Assembly (NCBI RefSeq): GCF_014852685.1
Contig: NZ_JACZDF010000005.1
Coordinates: 124,001-188,000 of the forward strand
Direction: 5' to 3'
DNA: 64,000 nucleotides
Source of the DNA: Flavimobilis rhizosphaerae
GTDB lineage: Bacteria; Actinomycetota; Actinomycetes; Actinomycetales; Cellulomonadaceae
Shown: positions 13,887 to 23,875 of the stretch, one piece after another
How positions within the stretch are numbered: position 1 is the stretch's first letter
Layout of the letters: the number at the start of each line of letters is the position of its first letter
Position numbers and translations under genes: made by a program
The notes under the pieces: model-generated
What the model was told of the DNA's origin: nothing
Database searches by the model: none
Seen by the model: the letters and a program-made list of their open reading frames with translations, nothing else

Positions 13887-13936
13887 ACAACGTCGAAGGG
13901 CGGCACCCCGGTGGGGTGCCGCCCTTCGACGTTGTT
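13887..13936. terminator. Bidirectional hairpin terminator between rbpA and pgl
   Basis: Perfect stem of at least 21 bp (13889-13909 with 13913-13933, extendable by about 2 bp) and a 3-nt loop between two convergent genes. Confidence 0.85.
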
Positions 13937-13969
13937 GACGTGGCCGGGCCGTTGAGGAGGCCGGGAGTC

Positions 13970-14728
13970 TCAGCCGTCTGCCGCGGCGCGGCCTGCCGCA
14001 GCCGCGTCGATGAGCCAGAGCGTGCGCTCGGTTCCGTGGACATGGGCGGCGGACGAGACCGGATCGCCTGCAAGGGCCGCGGCGACGGCCTCCGCCTTCT
14101 CGGCACCTGCCGCGACGACCCACACCTCACGAGCCCCGTTGATCGCCTCGAACGTCAGAGAGACGCGCGACGGCGGCGGCTTGGGAGAGTTGTGCACGCC
14201 GACGGTCGGAGAACCTGCAGCGTCCCGGGCCGGGTGCCCCGGGAAGAGCGACGCGACATGCATGTCCGGTCCCATGCCGAGGAGAACCACGTCGAACACC
14301 GGCGCCGCCGCGCCCGCAGGGGCATAGCGCGCGAGCTCGGCGGCGTGCTCTGCCGCGGCCTCGTCCGGGCCGAACGACGGGTCCTCGGGCCGGGCGGCCG
14401 GCATCTCGTGGACGTTGCCGGGCGGCAGCGGGAGCGCGTCGAGCAGCGCCTCACGCGCCTGGAGCGCGTTGCGTTCGCCGTCGTCGGCCGTGACGAACCG
14501 TTCGTCGCTCCACCACACGTGGACGTCGGACCAGTCGACGAGGTCGCGCAACGGGTTCTGCGACGCCTCCGTGAGCAGGCGGATACCGACGGTGCCACCC
14601 GTGAGGACGACGTGGACGGGGGAGCGGACAGCCTGGGCGTCGAGGACGTGGAGCAGCAGACGCGCTCCGGTCGTCACGGCGAGGCCTTCGGCGTCAGGGT
14701 GGACGACGACGGTGCGTGCAGCGGTCAT
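13970..14728 (-). CDS. pgl: 6-phosphogluconolactonase
   Basis: Hydrolyses 6-phosphogluconolactone in the oxidative pentose-phosphate pathway, 252 aa, DevB/SOL-type. Motifs seen are VVLTGGTVGIRLL, VHVWWSDERFV, FDVVLLGMGPDMHVASLFPGH (interrupted here for length; the catalytic GMGPDxH is intact) and the VVAAGAEKAEAV segment. The ATG at 14728 overlaps the opcA stop by four bases, so the two are translationally coupled. It is the last gene of tal-zwf-opcA-pgl and ends at the shared hairpin with rbpA. Confidence 0.94.
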   Translation of the reverse strand: MTAARTVVVHPDAEGLAVTTGARLLLHVLDAQAVRSPVHVVLTGGTVGIRLLTEASQNPLRDLVDWSDVHVWWSDERFVTADDGERNALQAREALLDALPLPPGNVHEMPAARPEDPSFGPDEAAAEHAAELARYAPAGAAAPVFDVVLLGMGPDMHVASLFPGHPARDAAGSPTVGVHNSPKPPPSRVSLTFEAINGAREVWVVAAGAEKAEAVAAALAGDPVSSAAHVHGTERTLWLIDAAAAGRAAADG

Positions 14729-15636
14729 GAGGCGACCCTCCGGAGTCCCTGGGTGAGAACTTCGCCGTACATCTCGTCCTCGTCGAGGCGCCGTAGCTCC
14801 TCGGCGATGCACTCGTGCAGCTGGCGCACGGGCAGCGCGATCCGATGGTCGGGCTGCTGCGGCTGCGAGAGGATCGCGACCTTGCCGGACGGCCGCGCGA
14901 GCGTGATGTCGCCCGAGGCCCGGGTGAGCGTCACGGACGTCACGGCCTGTGCGCCCGGCGTGCGGACGACGTCGACCTCGCAGTCGAGCTCCTCGCCGAG
15001 CCAGGCGGCGAGGAGGTCGAGCGAGGAGTGGTCGTCCTGGCCCGCGACGGTCGCGCGGAGGACCGGCTCGAACGGAGGCTGGTCGAGCGTCGACGCGAGG
15101 AGGCCGCGCCAGATCGTGGTCCGGGTCCACGCGAGATCCGTGTCACCGGGGCGGTAGGCCTCGGCGAGCCGACGGATCGACGCGCGCGGGTCCGCGGACC
15201 GGTAGGAATCGGTGATGCGACGGTGCGCCATGGCGCCGATGACGTCCGCACCCGGATTCGCGGGGGCCTCGCGGGGCCACCAGGCGACGATGGGGGCGTC
15301 GGGCAGAAGGAGCGGCATGACGAGCGTGTCCGCGTGCACGAGCGCCTCGGCGGGAGCCGTGAGGATGATGACCTCGCTCGCGCCCGCGTCCCCGCCGATG
15401 CGGATCTCGGCATCGATGCCCTTCTCGGTCGAGCCCGTCGCGAGGACGATGATGCGGCACGGGTGCTCGCGCGAGGCGACGTTCGCGGCGTCGATGGCCT
15501 CTGTCGTCGAGCTCGTGTCCGTGACGATGACGAGCGTGAGGACCCGGCCGAGCGTGACCGCGCCGCCCTCCTGACGCAGTTTGATGAGCTTCTTGGCGAC
15601 GGCGGTCGTCGTCGTCGCCGGCAGGTCGATGATCAC
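14725..15636 (-). CDS. opcA: Glucose-6-phosphate dehydrogenase assembly protein OpcA
   Basis: Allosteric and assembly partner of Zwf in actinobacteria and cyanobacteria, 303 aa. The family N-terminus VIIDLPATTTTAVAKKL and the central WWPREAPANPGADVIG are clear. The GTG at 15636 has GAGGAG (15645-15650) 8 nt upstream; the ribosome site lies inside a 22-codon ORF that bridges zwf and opcA. The stop overlaps the pgl start. OpcA next to zwf and pgl is the normal arrangement, and the encoded proteins act on the same step. Confidence 0.93.
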   Translation of the reverse strand: MIIDLPATTTTAVAKKLIKLRQEGGAVTLGRVLTLVIVTDTSSTTEAIDAANVASREHPCRIIVLATGSTEKGIDAEIRIGGDAGASEVIILTAPAEALVHADTLVMPLLLPDAPIVAWWPREAPANPGADVIGAMAHRRITDSYRSADPRASIRRLAEAYRPGDTDLAWTRTTIWRGLLASTLDQPPFEPVLRATVAGQDDHSSLDLLAAWLGEELDCEVDVVRTPGAQAVTSVTLTRASGDITLARPSGKVAILSQPQQPDHRIALPVRQLHECIAEELRRLDEDEMYGEVLTQGLRRVAS

Positions 15637-15701
15637 GCGGTGTGCTCCTCGGTCAGGACGCGTCCGGCGCCCGTGGTCACGGTGGGCAGGAGAGTGCTCA
15701 T
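15633..15701 (-). CDS. 22-codon bridging ORF between zwf and opcA
   Basis: An ATG at 15701 overlaps the zwf stop (ATGA) and the TGA at 15633-15635 overlaps the opcA GTG (GTGA). The 22 codons in between start MSTLLPTVTT and end with EEHTA; the EE codons form the opcA Shine-Dalgarno. The geometry would let ribosomes pass from zwf to opcA by two four-base couplings. The peptide has no recognisable domain. It may be a coupling device rather than a functional protein, or chance. Confidence 0.4.
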   Translation of the reverse strand: MSTLLPTVTTGAGRVLTEEHTA

Positions 15702-17254
15702 GGGCGCCGCCAGACACGTCCGTCACGTGCCAGCATCTCGTCGGCCGAACCAGGGCCCCACGTGCCCGCACGGTACGGCTCAGGTTGGCCCTCGGCCGCC
15801 CAGTGCGCGGTGATGGGATCGAGGATCCGCCACGAGAGCTCGACCTCCTCGTGCCGCGGGAAGAGCGGGGGCTCGCCGAGCAGCACGGAGAGGATGAGCC
15901 GCTCGTAGGCCTCGGGCGACGACTGCGTGAACGCGTGGCCGTAGCCGAAGTCCATGGTCACGTCACGGACCTCCATCGCGGTGCCCGGAACCTTGGCGCC
16001 GAAGCGGATCGTCACGCCCTCGTCGGGCTGGACGCGGATGACGATCGCGTTGTTGCCGAGGTCGCTCGTCTCGCTCGAGTCGAACGGGAGGTGCGGCGCC
16101 GACTTGAAGACGACGGCGATCTCGGTGACGCGTCGCCCGAGCCGCTTGCCGGCACGCAGGTAGAACGGCACGCCCGCCCAGCGACGGTTGTCGATGTCGA
16201 CACGGATTGCTGCGTACGTCTCGGTGGTCGAGTCCGGGGCTGTCCCGTCTTCGTCGAGGTACCCCTTGACCTGCTCGCCGGCCTGCGAGCCGGCGGCGTA
16301 CTGGCCGCGAGCGGTATGCGCCGCGAGGTCCTCGGGGAGCCGGCACGCGGAGAGCACCTTGATCTTCTCCGCGACGAGGTCGTCGGCTGCGAACGAGGCA
16401 GGCTCCTCCATCGCGGTGAGCGCGAGGAGCTGCAGGAGGTGGTTCTGGATGACGTCGCGGGCGGCGCCGATGCCGTCGTAGTAGCCGGCCCGGCCGCCGA
16501 TCCCGATGTCCTCGGCCATGGTGATCTGCACGTGGTCGACGTAGTGGTTGTTCCAGATCGGCTCGTACATCTGGTTCGCGAACCGCAGTGCGAGGAGGTT
16601 GAGGACCGTCTCCTTGCCGAGGTAGTGGTCGATGCGGAACACCGACGGCTGGTCGAACACCTCGGAGACGACGTCGTTGAGCTCACGGGCCGACGCGAGG
16701 TCGTGCCCGAAGGGCTTCTCGATGACGACGCGACGCCACGGCTGAGTCTCGTCCGTCGCGTGCTGGGGCTTCGAGAGGCCCGACCTCGCGAGCTGCCGGC
16801 AGACCGTCGGGAACGCGCTCGGGGGCACCGAGAGGTAGAACGCGTGGTTCCCGCGCGTGCCGCGCTGCTCATCGAGCTCGTGGACCGTTCGGGCGAGCTC
16901 CTCGAACGCGGCCTCGTCGTCGAAGGAACCCTGGACGAAGCGGATACCCTCGGCGAGCTGCTGCCACGCCTCCTCGCGGAAGGGCGTGCGCGCGTACTGC
17001 TTGACGGCGTCGTGGACGACCTGCGTGAAGTCCTGGTCGTCCCAGTCGCGCCGGGCGAAGCCCGTGAGCGCGAAGCCGGGGGGCAGGAGGCCACGGTTGG
17101 AGAGGTCGTACACCGCGGGCATGAGCTTCTTGCGCGCGAGGTCTCCCGTCACACCGAAGATCACGAGGCTGCAGGGACCGGCGATGTGCGGCAGCCGCAG
17201 GTCGCGGCTGTCCCGCAGCGGGTTGTGCTCGGCGGTGACCTCGGTCGGGCTCAC
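15698..17254 (-). CDS. zwf: Glucose-6-phosphate 1-dehydrogenase
   Basis: NADP-dependent entry enzyme of the pentose-phosphate pathway, 518 aa. The dinucleotide motif VIFGVTGDLARKKL and the substrate/catalytic motif RIDHYLGKE (with the active-site His in the family) are intact, as are EKPFGHD and YLRAGKRL. The GTG at 17254 overlaps the tal stop by four bases. The gene order tkt / tal-zwf-opcA-pgl groups both branches of the pathway. Length is standard. Confidence 0.96.
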   Translation of the reverse strand: MSPTEVTAEHNPLRDSRDLRLPHIAGPCSLVIFGVTGDLARKKLMPAVYDLSNRGLLPPGFALTGFARRDWDDQDFTQVVHDAVKQYARTPFREEAWQQLAEGIRFVQGSFDDEAAFEELARTVHELDEQRGTRGNHAFYLSVPPSAFPTVCRQLARSGLSKPQHATDETQPWRRVVIEKPFGHDLASARELNDVVSEVFDQPSVFRIDHYLGKETVLNLLALRFANQMYEPIWNNHYVDHVQITMAEDIGIGGRAGYYDGIGAARDVIQNHLLQLLALTAMEEPASFAADDLVAEKIKVLSACRLPEDLAAHTARGQYAAGSQAGEQVKGYLDEDGTAPDSTTETYAAIRVDIDNRRWAGVPFYLRAGKRLGRRVTEIAVVFKSAPHLPFDSSETSDLGNNAIVIRVQPDEGVTIRFGAKVPGTAMEVRDVTMDFGYGHAFTQSSPEAYERLILSVLLGEPPLFPRHEEVELSWRILDPITAHWAAEGQPEPYRAGTWGPGSADEMLARDGRVWRRP

Positions 17255-18387
17255 GGGGTGTCCTCCTGGGAAGCGGTCGGGGAGAGGCTCGTCGCGACGG
17301 TCGCGAGCAGGTCCTCCCAGCTGGCGGCGAACTTGGCAACGCCCTCACGCTCGAGCGTGTCCGTGACGGCGTCGAGGTCGACGCCGATGTCGCGGAGCAG
17401 GGCGAGGCGGTCGAGGGCATCCTCGATCGCCGGGGTGATCGTGTCGGTCGCGTCGTCGTGCGTCGTGCCGTGGTCGGCGACGGCCTCGAGCGTGGCGCGG
17501 GGCATGGTGTTGACGGTGCCGTCGGCGACGAGGGCGTCGACGTAGAGAGTGTCGGGCAGGGCAGGGTCCTTGACGCCCGTCGACGCCCAGAGCGGTCGCT
17601 GCGGGTGGGCCCCGAGCGCCGCGAGGGCGGTCCAGCGCTCCGAGGCGAGGGTCTCGAGGTGCACCTGGTAGGCGCGTCGGGCGTTGGCGAGCGCGATCGT
17701 GCCTCGGAGGCCCGCGGCGCGCGGGTCGTCGCTCGCGTCGATCAGAGGGTCGACCGCCGTGTCGACCCGCGAGACGAAGAACGACGCGACGGAGCGGAGG
17801 TTCGCGAGATCGTGACCCGCGGCGTGCGCCCGCTCGAGGCCCGTGAGATAGGCGTCGATGACGGCCCGGTAGCGCTCGATCGAGAAGATCAGCGTGACGT
17901 TGACGGAGATGCCGGCGGCGATCGTGCGCGTGATCGCGTCAAGACCTTCGACGGTCGCGGGGATCTTCACGAGCAGACCAGGACGGTCGATCGTCCGGGC
18001 GAGCTCCGCCGCCTGAGCGACGGTGCCCTCGGTGTCGTGCGCGAGACGCGGGTCGACCTCGATCGAGACGCGGCCGTCCTGCCCTCCGGTCGCCTCGAGG
18101 ACGGGTGCGAGGACGTCGAGCGCGGCGCGGACGTCGTCGGTCGTGAGCCGCGTGATCGCGGCGTCGACGCTCACGCCCTCGCGCGCGAGCGCGCGCAGGT
18201 CGGCGTCATACGCGTCCGAGCCGGAGATCGCCCCGGCGAAGATCGTGGGGTTCGTCGTCACACCCACGACGGACCGCTCGCGGACGAGGTCAGCGAGGCC
18301 GCCGCTCGTGAGGAGCGGACGGGAGAGGTCGTCGAGCCAGACGGCGACGCCGGACGCGGACAGATGGGTGAGAGGGGTTGAGCTCAT
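17251..18387 (-). CDS. tal: Transaldolase
   Basis: Non-oxidative pentose-phosphate enzyme, 378 aa, of the longer actinobacterial transaldolase type. It has GVTTNPTIFAGAI near the N-terminus, the Schiff-base lysine in LLVKIPAT, the NVTLIFSIERY segment, and ASTGVKDPALPDTLYV. The ATG at 18387 has GAGGAG at 18394-18399. A hairpin terminator in the 148-bp gap to tkt separates it from that gene, so tal probably heads its own operon with zwf, opcA and pgl. Confidence 0.95.
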   Translation of the reverse strand: MSSTPLTHLSASGVAVWLDDLSRPLLTSGGLADLVRERSVVGVTTNPTIFAGAISGSDAYDADLRALAREGVSVDAAITRLTTDDVRAALDVLAPVLEATGGQDGRVSIEVDPRLAHDTEGTVAQAAELARTIDRPGLLVKIPATVEGLDAITRTIAAGISVNVTLIFSIERYRAVIDAYLTGLERAHAAGHDLANLRSVASFFVSRVDTAVDPLIDASDDPRAAGLRGTIALANARRAYQVHLETLASERWTALAALGAHPQRPLWASTGVKDPALPDTLYVDALVADGTVNTMPRATLEAVADHGTTHDDATDTITPAIEDALDRLALLRDIGVDLDAVTDTLEREGVAKFAASWEDLLATVATSLSPTASQEDTP

Positions 18388-18487
18388 GGCTGCTCCTCGG
18401 GTTGCGACGTGTACCCGACGTCGCGGGTCGGCCTGGTCCCAGCGGCCGGGGCTGCGTGGCACCTCCCGCGGGGCGGGGGTGCGGTGA

Positions 18488-18520
18488 CCCGGTGCGCGGC
18501 CGGGAGGGCCGCGCACCGGG
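18488..18520 (-). terminator. Hairpin terminator after tkt
   Basis: A 14-bp perfect stem (18488-18501 with 18507-18520) with a 5-nt loop, 15 nt downstream of the tkt stop on the minus strand. Confidence 0.75.
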
Positions 18521-18535
18521 CGAGGTGGTGCTGCG

Positions 18536-20650
18536 TCAGCGAGCGGCGGCCGCGAGCGACTCGCGAGCCTTCGCGGCGACGTTCTCGGCGGTGAAGCCGT
18601 ACTCCTCGAAGAGCTTCTCGGCGGAGGCCGACGCACCGTAGTGCTCGAGCGAGACGGCACGGCCGGTGTCGCCCAGGTAGCGGTACCAGCTGAGCGCGAG
18701 GCCCGCTTCGACGGAGACCCGTGCGCGGACTGCCGAGGGGAGCACCGACTCGCGGTACGCCTCGTCCTGCTCCTCGAACCACTCGAGGCAGGGCGCCGAG
18801 ACGACGCGCGTCGGGGTGCCCTCGGCCTCGAGGATCTCGCGCGCGGCGACCGCCACGTGCACCTCGGAGCCGGTCGCGAGGAGCACGACCTTGGGGTCGC
18901 CGCCCGTTGCGTCGAGCAGCGTGTACGCGCCGCGGGCGAGGCCCTCGGCGGGGGCGTAGCCCTCGACGCCGCGCGGGAACGTCGGGACGTTCTGGCGGGT
19001 GAGGATGAGCCCGACGGGCCCGTTGTCGCGCTCGAGGATCGCCTGCCACGCTGCCGCGGTCTCGTTGGCGTCCGCGGGGCGGACGATCGAGAGGCCGGGG
19101 ATCGCGCGGGTCGCGGCGAGGTGCTCGACCGGCTGGTGCGTCGGGCCGTCCTCGCCGAGACCGACCGAGTCGTGCGTCCACACGTATGTGGGGGAGCACT
19201 GGGCCATCGTGCCCATGAGCGAGGCGAGACGGACCGCGCCGCGCATGTAGTCCGAGAACTGGAAGAACGTGCCGCCGTAGGGCCGTGTGAGCCCGTAGAG
19301 GGCGATGCCTGAGAGGATCGCGCCCATACCGTGCTCGCGGATGCCGAAGTGCAGCGTGCGGCCGTAGGAGTCGCCCGCGAACTCGTGGCTCGAGCGATGG
19401 GCCGGGAGGAACGACGGCTCGCCGGACATCGTCGTGTTGTTCGACCCCGCGAGGTCGGCCGAGCCGCCCCAGAGCTCGGGCAGCACGCTCGCGAGAGCCG
19501 TGAGGACCTTGCCCGACGCGGCGCGCGTCGCGACCGACGTGCCGGCCTCGAAGACGGGGAGGGCGTCGGCCCATCCCTCGGGGAGCTCGCGTGACGAGAG
19601 CCGGTCGAGGAGCGCAGCACGTTCGGGGTGCGCGGCACGCCACTCGGCGAGGCGGACGTCCCAGGCCGCGTGGGCCTCGGCGCCACGTGCGCGCAGGCCG
19701 CGGGCGTGTGCGACGACCTCGTCCTCGACGTTGAACGCGACATCCGTCGGGAAGCCGAGCAGCTCCTTGAGCGACGCGACCTCGGCGCCGCCGAGCTTCG
19801 AGCCGTGCGACGAGTGGTCGCCCTGCTTCGTGGGCGACGGCCAGGCGATGATCGTGCGCAGTCGGATGAACGACGGCTTCGACGTCTCCGCGACGGCCGC
19901 GGCGATCGCGGCGTCGAGCGCTGCGACGTCCTCGTGGTACTCGCCCCCGGCCGTCCAGTCGACGTCCTGCACGTGCCAGCCGTAGGCCGCGTAGCGCGCC
20001 GTGACGTCCTCGGTGAACGCGATCGACGTGTCGCCCTCGATCGAGATGCGGTTGTCGTCCCAGAGGACGACGAGGTTGCCGAGCTCCTGCGTGCCGGCGA
20101 TCGAGCCGGCCTCGCTCGTCACACCCTCCTGGAGGTCGCCGTCCGACGCGATGACGAACACGCGCTGGTCGAAGAGGCTCTCACCGGGGGCTGCGTCGGG
20201 ATCGAGGAGGCCGCGCACGCGGCGCTGCGCCATCGCCATGCCGACCGCGGACGCGAGGCCCTGGCCGAGCGGTCCGGTCGTGATCTCGACACCCTGCGTG
20301 TGGCCGACCTCGGGGTGGCCGGGCGTGAGAGAACCCCACGTACGCAGCTGCTCGAGGTCCTCGAGCTCGAGGCCGAAGCCGCCGAGGTAGAGCTGGATGT
20401 ACTGCGTGAGGCTCGAGTGTCCCGCGGAGAGCACGAAGCGGTCGCGACCGAGCCAGCCCGTGTCCGACGGGTCGTGCCGGAGCCAGTTCTGGTAGAGCAG
20501 GTAGGCGACCGGGGCGAGCGAGATGGCGGTGCCGGGGTGCCCGTTGCCGACCTTCTCGACGGCGTCGGCAGCGAGGACGCGCGCCGTGTCGACGGCGCGT
20601 CGGTCAAGGTCGTTCCACGCGAAGGGGTGGGCGGGGGTGAACGCGTTCAC
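18536..20650 (-). CDS. tkt: Transketolase
   Basis: Thiamine-diphosphate enzyme of the pentose-phosphate pathway, 704 aa. Motifs seen are the N-terminal [15 protein letters not shown], the ThDP-binding GDLQEG...[12 protein letters not shown] stretch, and the pyrimidine-domain FDTRTH-equivalent ILSGIALYG and FFQFSDYMR. The GTG at 20650 ([10 protein letters not shown]) is chosen because upstream residues are unconserved and an AGAGG lies close. A -10-like TAGGCT on the minus strand is at 20725-20730. The divergent neighbour is ctaB, an arrangement common in actinobacteria. Confidence 0.96.
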   Translation of the reverse strand: MNAFTPAHPFAWNDLDRRAVDTARVLAADAVEKVGNGHPGTAISLAPVAYLLYQNWLRHDPSDTGWLGRDRFVLSAGHSSLTQYIQLYLGGFGLELEDLEQLRTWGSLTPGHPEVGHTQGVEITTGPLGQGLASAVGMAMAQRRVRGLLDPDAAPGESLFDQRVFVIASDGDLQEGVTSEAGSIAGTQELGNLVVLWDDNRISIEGDTSIAFTEDVTARYAAYGWHVQDVDWTAGGEYHEDVAALDAAIAAAVAETSKPSFIRLRTIIAWPSPTKQGDHSSHGSKLGGAEVASLKELLGFPTDVAFNVEDEVVAHARGLRARGAEAHAAWDVRLAEWRAAHPERAALLDRLSSRELPEGWADALPVFEAGTSVATRAASGKVLTALASVLPELWGGSADLAGSNNTTMSGEPSFLPAHRSSHEFAGDSYGRTLHFGIREHGMGAILSGIALYGLTRPYGGTFFQFSDYMRGAVRLASLMGTMAQCSPTYVWTHDSVGLGEDGPTHQPVEHLAATRAIPGLSIVRPADANETAAAWQAILERDNGPVGLILTRQNVPTFPRGVEGYAPAEGLARGAYTLLDATGGDPKVVLLATGSEVHVAVAAREILEAEGTPTRVVSAPCLEWFEEQDEAYRESVLPSAVRARVSVEAGLALSWYRYLGDTGRAVSLEHYGASASAEKLFEEYGFTAENVAAKARESLAAAAR

Positions 20651-20964
20651 CGGACCTCTTTCCTGCGGCGCGCGTGAGCGCGCCACATCATCGTGACGGT
20701 GGTGGTCTGGGGCTCGACGGTCCCAGCCTAGTTCCCCCCGGGCCCGGCGGCGGGCGGGATCCGAACGGTGGGCACCGGCTGCACCAGGGCCGGACGTCCT
20801 CGCGCGTCGTCCCGGGGTGTGCTGTGGCGCATCTGACGTGAGCGGCAGCACCCCGCGGAGCAGCACGGGACTAGCATGGGCCTCATCCCTGACACCGGGA
20901 CCATCGGCCTGCGCCCCCGCACGAGCCGTCCGGTGCGGACCACGACGAACGGACCCGATCCCGC
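20651..20964. other. Divergent tkt/ctaB intergenic region
   Basis: This 314-bp gap holds the minus-strand -10-like TAGGCT (20725-20730) for tkt and a plus-strand TAGCAT (20872-20877) for ctaB. The ctaB leader would be about 80 nt. A 69-codon ORF starting at 20876 overlaps ctaB but has no family resemblance, so I do not call it. Confidence 0.45.
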
Positions 20965-21900
20965 GTGCCTTCCACGACCTCGGCCACGAGCGCCGCCCCC
21001 GCGACCGGCACGGCCGCCTGGCGCACGACGGTGGGTGCCTACGTCGCCCTCACGAAGCCGCGGATCATCGAGCTCCTCCTCGTGACGACGATCCCCACGC
21101 TGTTCCTCGCGCAGGGTGGCGTGCCGCCGCTGCTGCTCGCGTTCAACACGCTCTTCGGGGGTACCCTCGCCGCGGCGAGCGCCAACGTCTTCAACTGCAT
21201 CATCGACCGCGACATCGACGCGGTGATGAACCGCACGAAGAAGCGTCCGCTCGTCACGGGCGACGTCTCGGTCCGTGGCGCGTGGATCTTCGCGAGCGTC
21301 CTCGGCGTGATGTCGTTCGTGTGGCTCGCGCGCTTCGTCAACCTGCTCTCCGGCGTGCTCGGCGTCGCGGCGATCCTCCTCTACGTCGTCTTCTACACAC
21401 TCATCCTCAAGCGCCGGACGTCGCAGAACATCGTGTGGGGCGGGGTCGCGGGCTGCATGCCCGTGCTCATCGGCTGGTCCGCGGTGACGAACAGCCTCGA
21501 CTGGGCGCCGTTCCTCCTCTTCGGCGTCGTCTTCTTCTGGACACCGCCGCACTACTGGCCGCTGTCGATGAAGTTCCGCAAGGACTATGCCAACGCAGGG
21601 GTGCCCATGCTCCCGGTCGTCGCGAGCGACCGACGCGTCGCCGTCGAGATGGTTCTCTACACGCTCGCGATGATCGCGTGCTCGATCGCGCTGTGGCCCG
21701 TCGCGAGCCTCACCGCGGTCTACGGCGTCGCGACGGTCCTCCTCGGTGGCTGGTTCCTCCTCGAGTGCGTGACGCTGCTGCGTCGCCTCAAGGACCCCGC
21801 GCTCGGCAAGCCGCGTGCGATGCGCGTCTTCCACGCGTCGATCACGTACCTCACGCTCCTGTCCGTCGCGATCGTCGTCGACGTCCTCCTGCCGTTCTGA
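20965..21900 (+). CDS. ctaB: Protoheme IX farnesyltransferase
   Basis: Membrane prenyltransferase that makes heme O for aa3-type cytochrome oxidase, 311 aa. The UbiA-superfamily motif NxxxDxxxD appears as NCIIDRDIDAVMNRTKKRPL, and a second Asp-containing motif as KDYANAGVPMLP. Eight or nine hydrophobic segments follow the usual pattern, and HYWPLSMKF is present. GTG start at 20965. The gene is monocistronic and divergent from tkt; its transcript ends near xerD, which has its own promoter. Confidence 0.95.
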   Translation: MPSTTSATSAAPATGTAAWRTTVGAYVALTKPRIIELLLVTTIPTLFLAQGGVPPLLLAFNTLFGGTLAAASANVFNCIIDRDIDAVMNRTKKRPLVTGDVSVRGAWIFASVLGVMSFVWLARFVNLLSGVLGVAAILLYVVFYTLILKRRTSQNIVWGGVAGCMPVLIGWSAVTNSLDWAPFLLFGVVFFWTPPHYWPLSMKFRKDYANAGVPMLPVVASDRRVAVEMVLYTLAMIACSIALWPVASLTAVYGVATVLLGGWFLLECVTLLRRLKDPALGKPRAMRVFHASITYLTLLSVAIVVDVLLPF

Positions 21901-21923
21901 CGCGAGGCGCGCCGCGACCCGCG

Positions 21924-21929
21924 TAGCCT
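21924..21929 (+). promoter_or_regulatory. xerD leaderless promoter (-10)
   Basis: TAGCCT lies 6 nt before the ATG at 21936, placing the transcription start at or next to the start codon. Confidence 0.5.
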
Positions 21930-21935
21930 GTGCGC

Positions 21936-22919
21936 ATGCAGACGACGCCCGGCACCGACGCCGCCACCGCGGCGGTCGAGGTGCCGCGAGGACTTGCTGC
22001 CCCGCTCGCGGGCTACCTCGCGCACCTGCGGGTCGAACGAGGGCTCTCGGACAACACGCTCGGTGCCTACCGTCGTGACCTCGAGCGTTTCGTCGCGCAC
22101 GTCGCGACCCAGGGGGCCGTGACCCCGACCGACCTCACCCGCGAGCTTGTCGAGGGGTACGTCGAGGTGCTGCGGACGGGGGCCGACGGCCGACCGGTGC
22201 TCGCGCCGTCGTCAACGGCGCGAGCGGTCGCGTCGGTGCGCGGCTGGACTCGCTTCTGCGCGAGCGAGGGCCTCGCGGACGCCGACCCCGGCTCGCGCCT
22301 CAAGCCTCCTGCGCGGCCGCGTCGGCTGCCACGCGCGATCCCCGTCGACGACGTGCTCGCGATCCTCGAGGCGGCAGGAGCGGGCGACGGCGAGCGTCCG
22401 CTGCGCGACCGCGCGCTCCTCGAGCTCGTCTACGCGACGGGCGCCCGCATCTCGGAAGCCGTCGGGCTCGACCTCGACGACGTCGAGCTCGACCCGCGCG
22501 GCTCCGCGGTGCGCCTCTTCGGCAAGGGGCGCAAGGAGCGCGTCGTCCCGCTCGGGTCGTACGCACGCGACGCCGTCGAGGCGTACGTCGTCCGGGCGCG
22601 GCCCGTTCTCGCGGCGCGTGGCACCGGGATCCCTGCGCTCTTCCTCAACACGCGCGGACGCCGCCTCTCGCGGCAGAGCGCGTGGGCGGTGCTGCGCGAC
22701 GCTGCGCAGCGCGCGGGGATCGCGCACGCCGACGACGTCTCGCCGCACACGCTGCGACACTCGTTCGCGACGCACCTGCTCCAGGGCGGAGCCGACGTGC
22801 GCGTGGTCCAGGAGCTGCTCGGGCACGCCTCGGTGACGACGACGCAGATCTACACGCTCGTCACCCCCGACGCTCTGCGTGAGATGTACCTCACGTCGCA
22901 CCCTCGCGCGCTCGGCTGA
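21936..22919 (+). CDS. xerD: Site-specific tyrosine recombinase XerD
   Basis: Tyrosine recombinase that resolves chromosome dimers at dif with XerC at division, 327 aa. An N-terminal SAM-like DNA-binding domain (about 20-115) precedes the catalytic domain. Catalytic Arg171 (TGARISEA), the HTLRHSFATHLL box with His and Arg, the late His in LLGHASVTTTQIY and the nucleophile Tyr306 are all intact. Position beside parA-scpAB supports the chromosomal XerD role rather than a phage integrase. Start at 21936 follows from the -10 position; GTG at 21930 is the alternative. Confidence 0.93.
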   Translation: MQTTPGTDAATAAVEVPRGLAAPLAGYLAHLRVERGLSDNTLGAYRRDLERFVAHVATQGAVTPTDLTRELVEGYVEVLRTGADGRPVLAPSSTARAVASVRGWTRFCASEGLADADPGSRLKPPARPRRLPRAIPVDDVLAILEAAGAGDGERPLRDRALLELVYATGARISEAVGLDLDDVELDPRGSAVRLFGKGRKERVVPLGSYARDAVEAYVVRARPVLAARGTGIPALFLNTRGRRLSRQSAWAVLRDAAQRAGIAHADDVSPHTLRHSFATHLLQGGADVRVVQELLGHASVTTTQIYTLVTPDALREMYLTSHPRALG

Positions 22920-22988
22920 GCGCCGTCGTCGTCCCGTCGGGCCGCGTGGCACCGCGGGTCGCGCGTCCCGCTGCGTTACCGTGGGACC

Positions 22989-23870
<882 letters not shown>

Positions 23871-23875
23871 GCCTC

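Noticed and set aside
20876-21085. 69-codon ORF starting within the ctaB -10 region
   Set aside because: It overlaps ctaB, is Pro/Arg-rich and has no resemblance to a known leader protein.
21936-22919. The XerD-type recombinase as integrase of the tRNA-Pro island
   Set aside because: It is 10 kb away within core genes and matches the chromosomal XerD neighbourhood.
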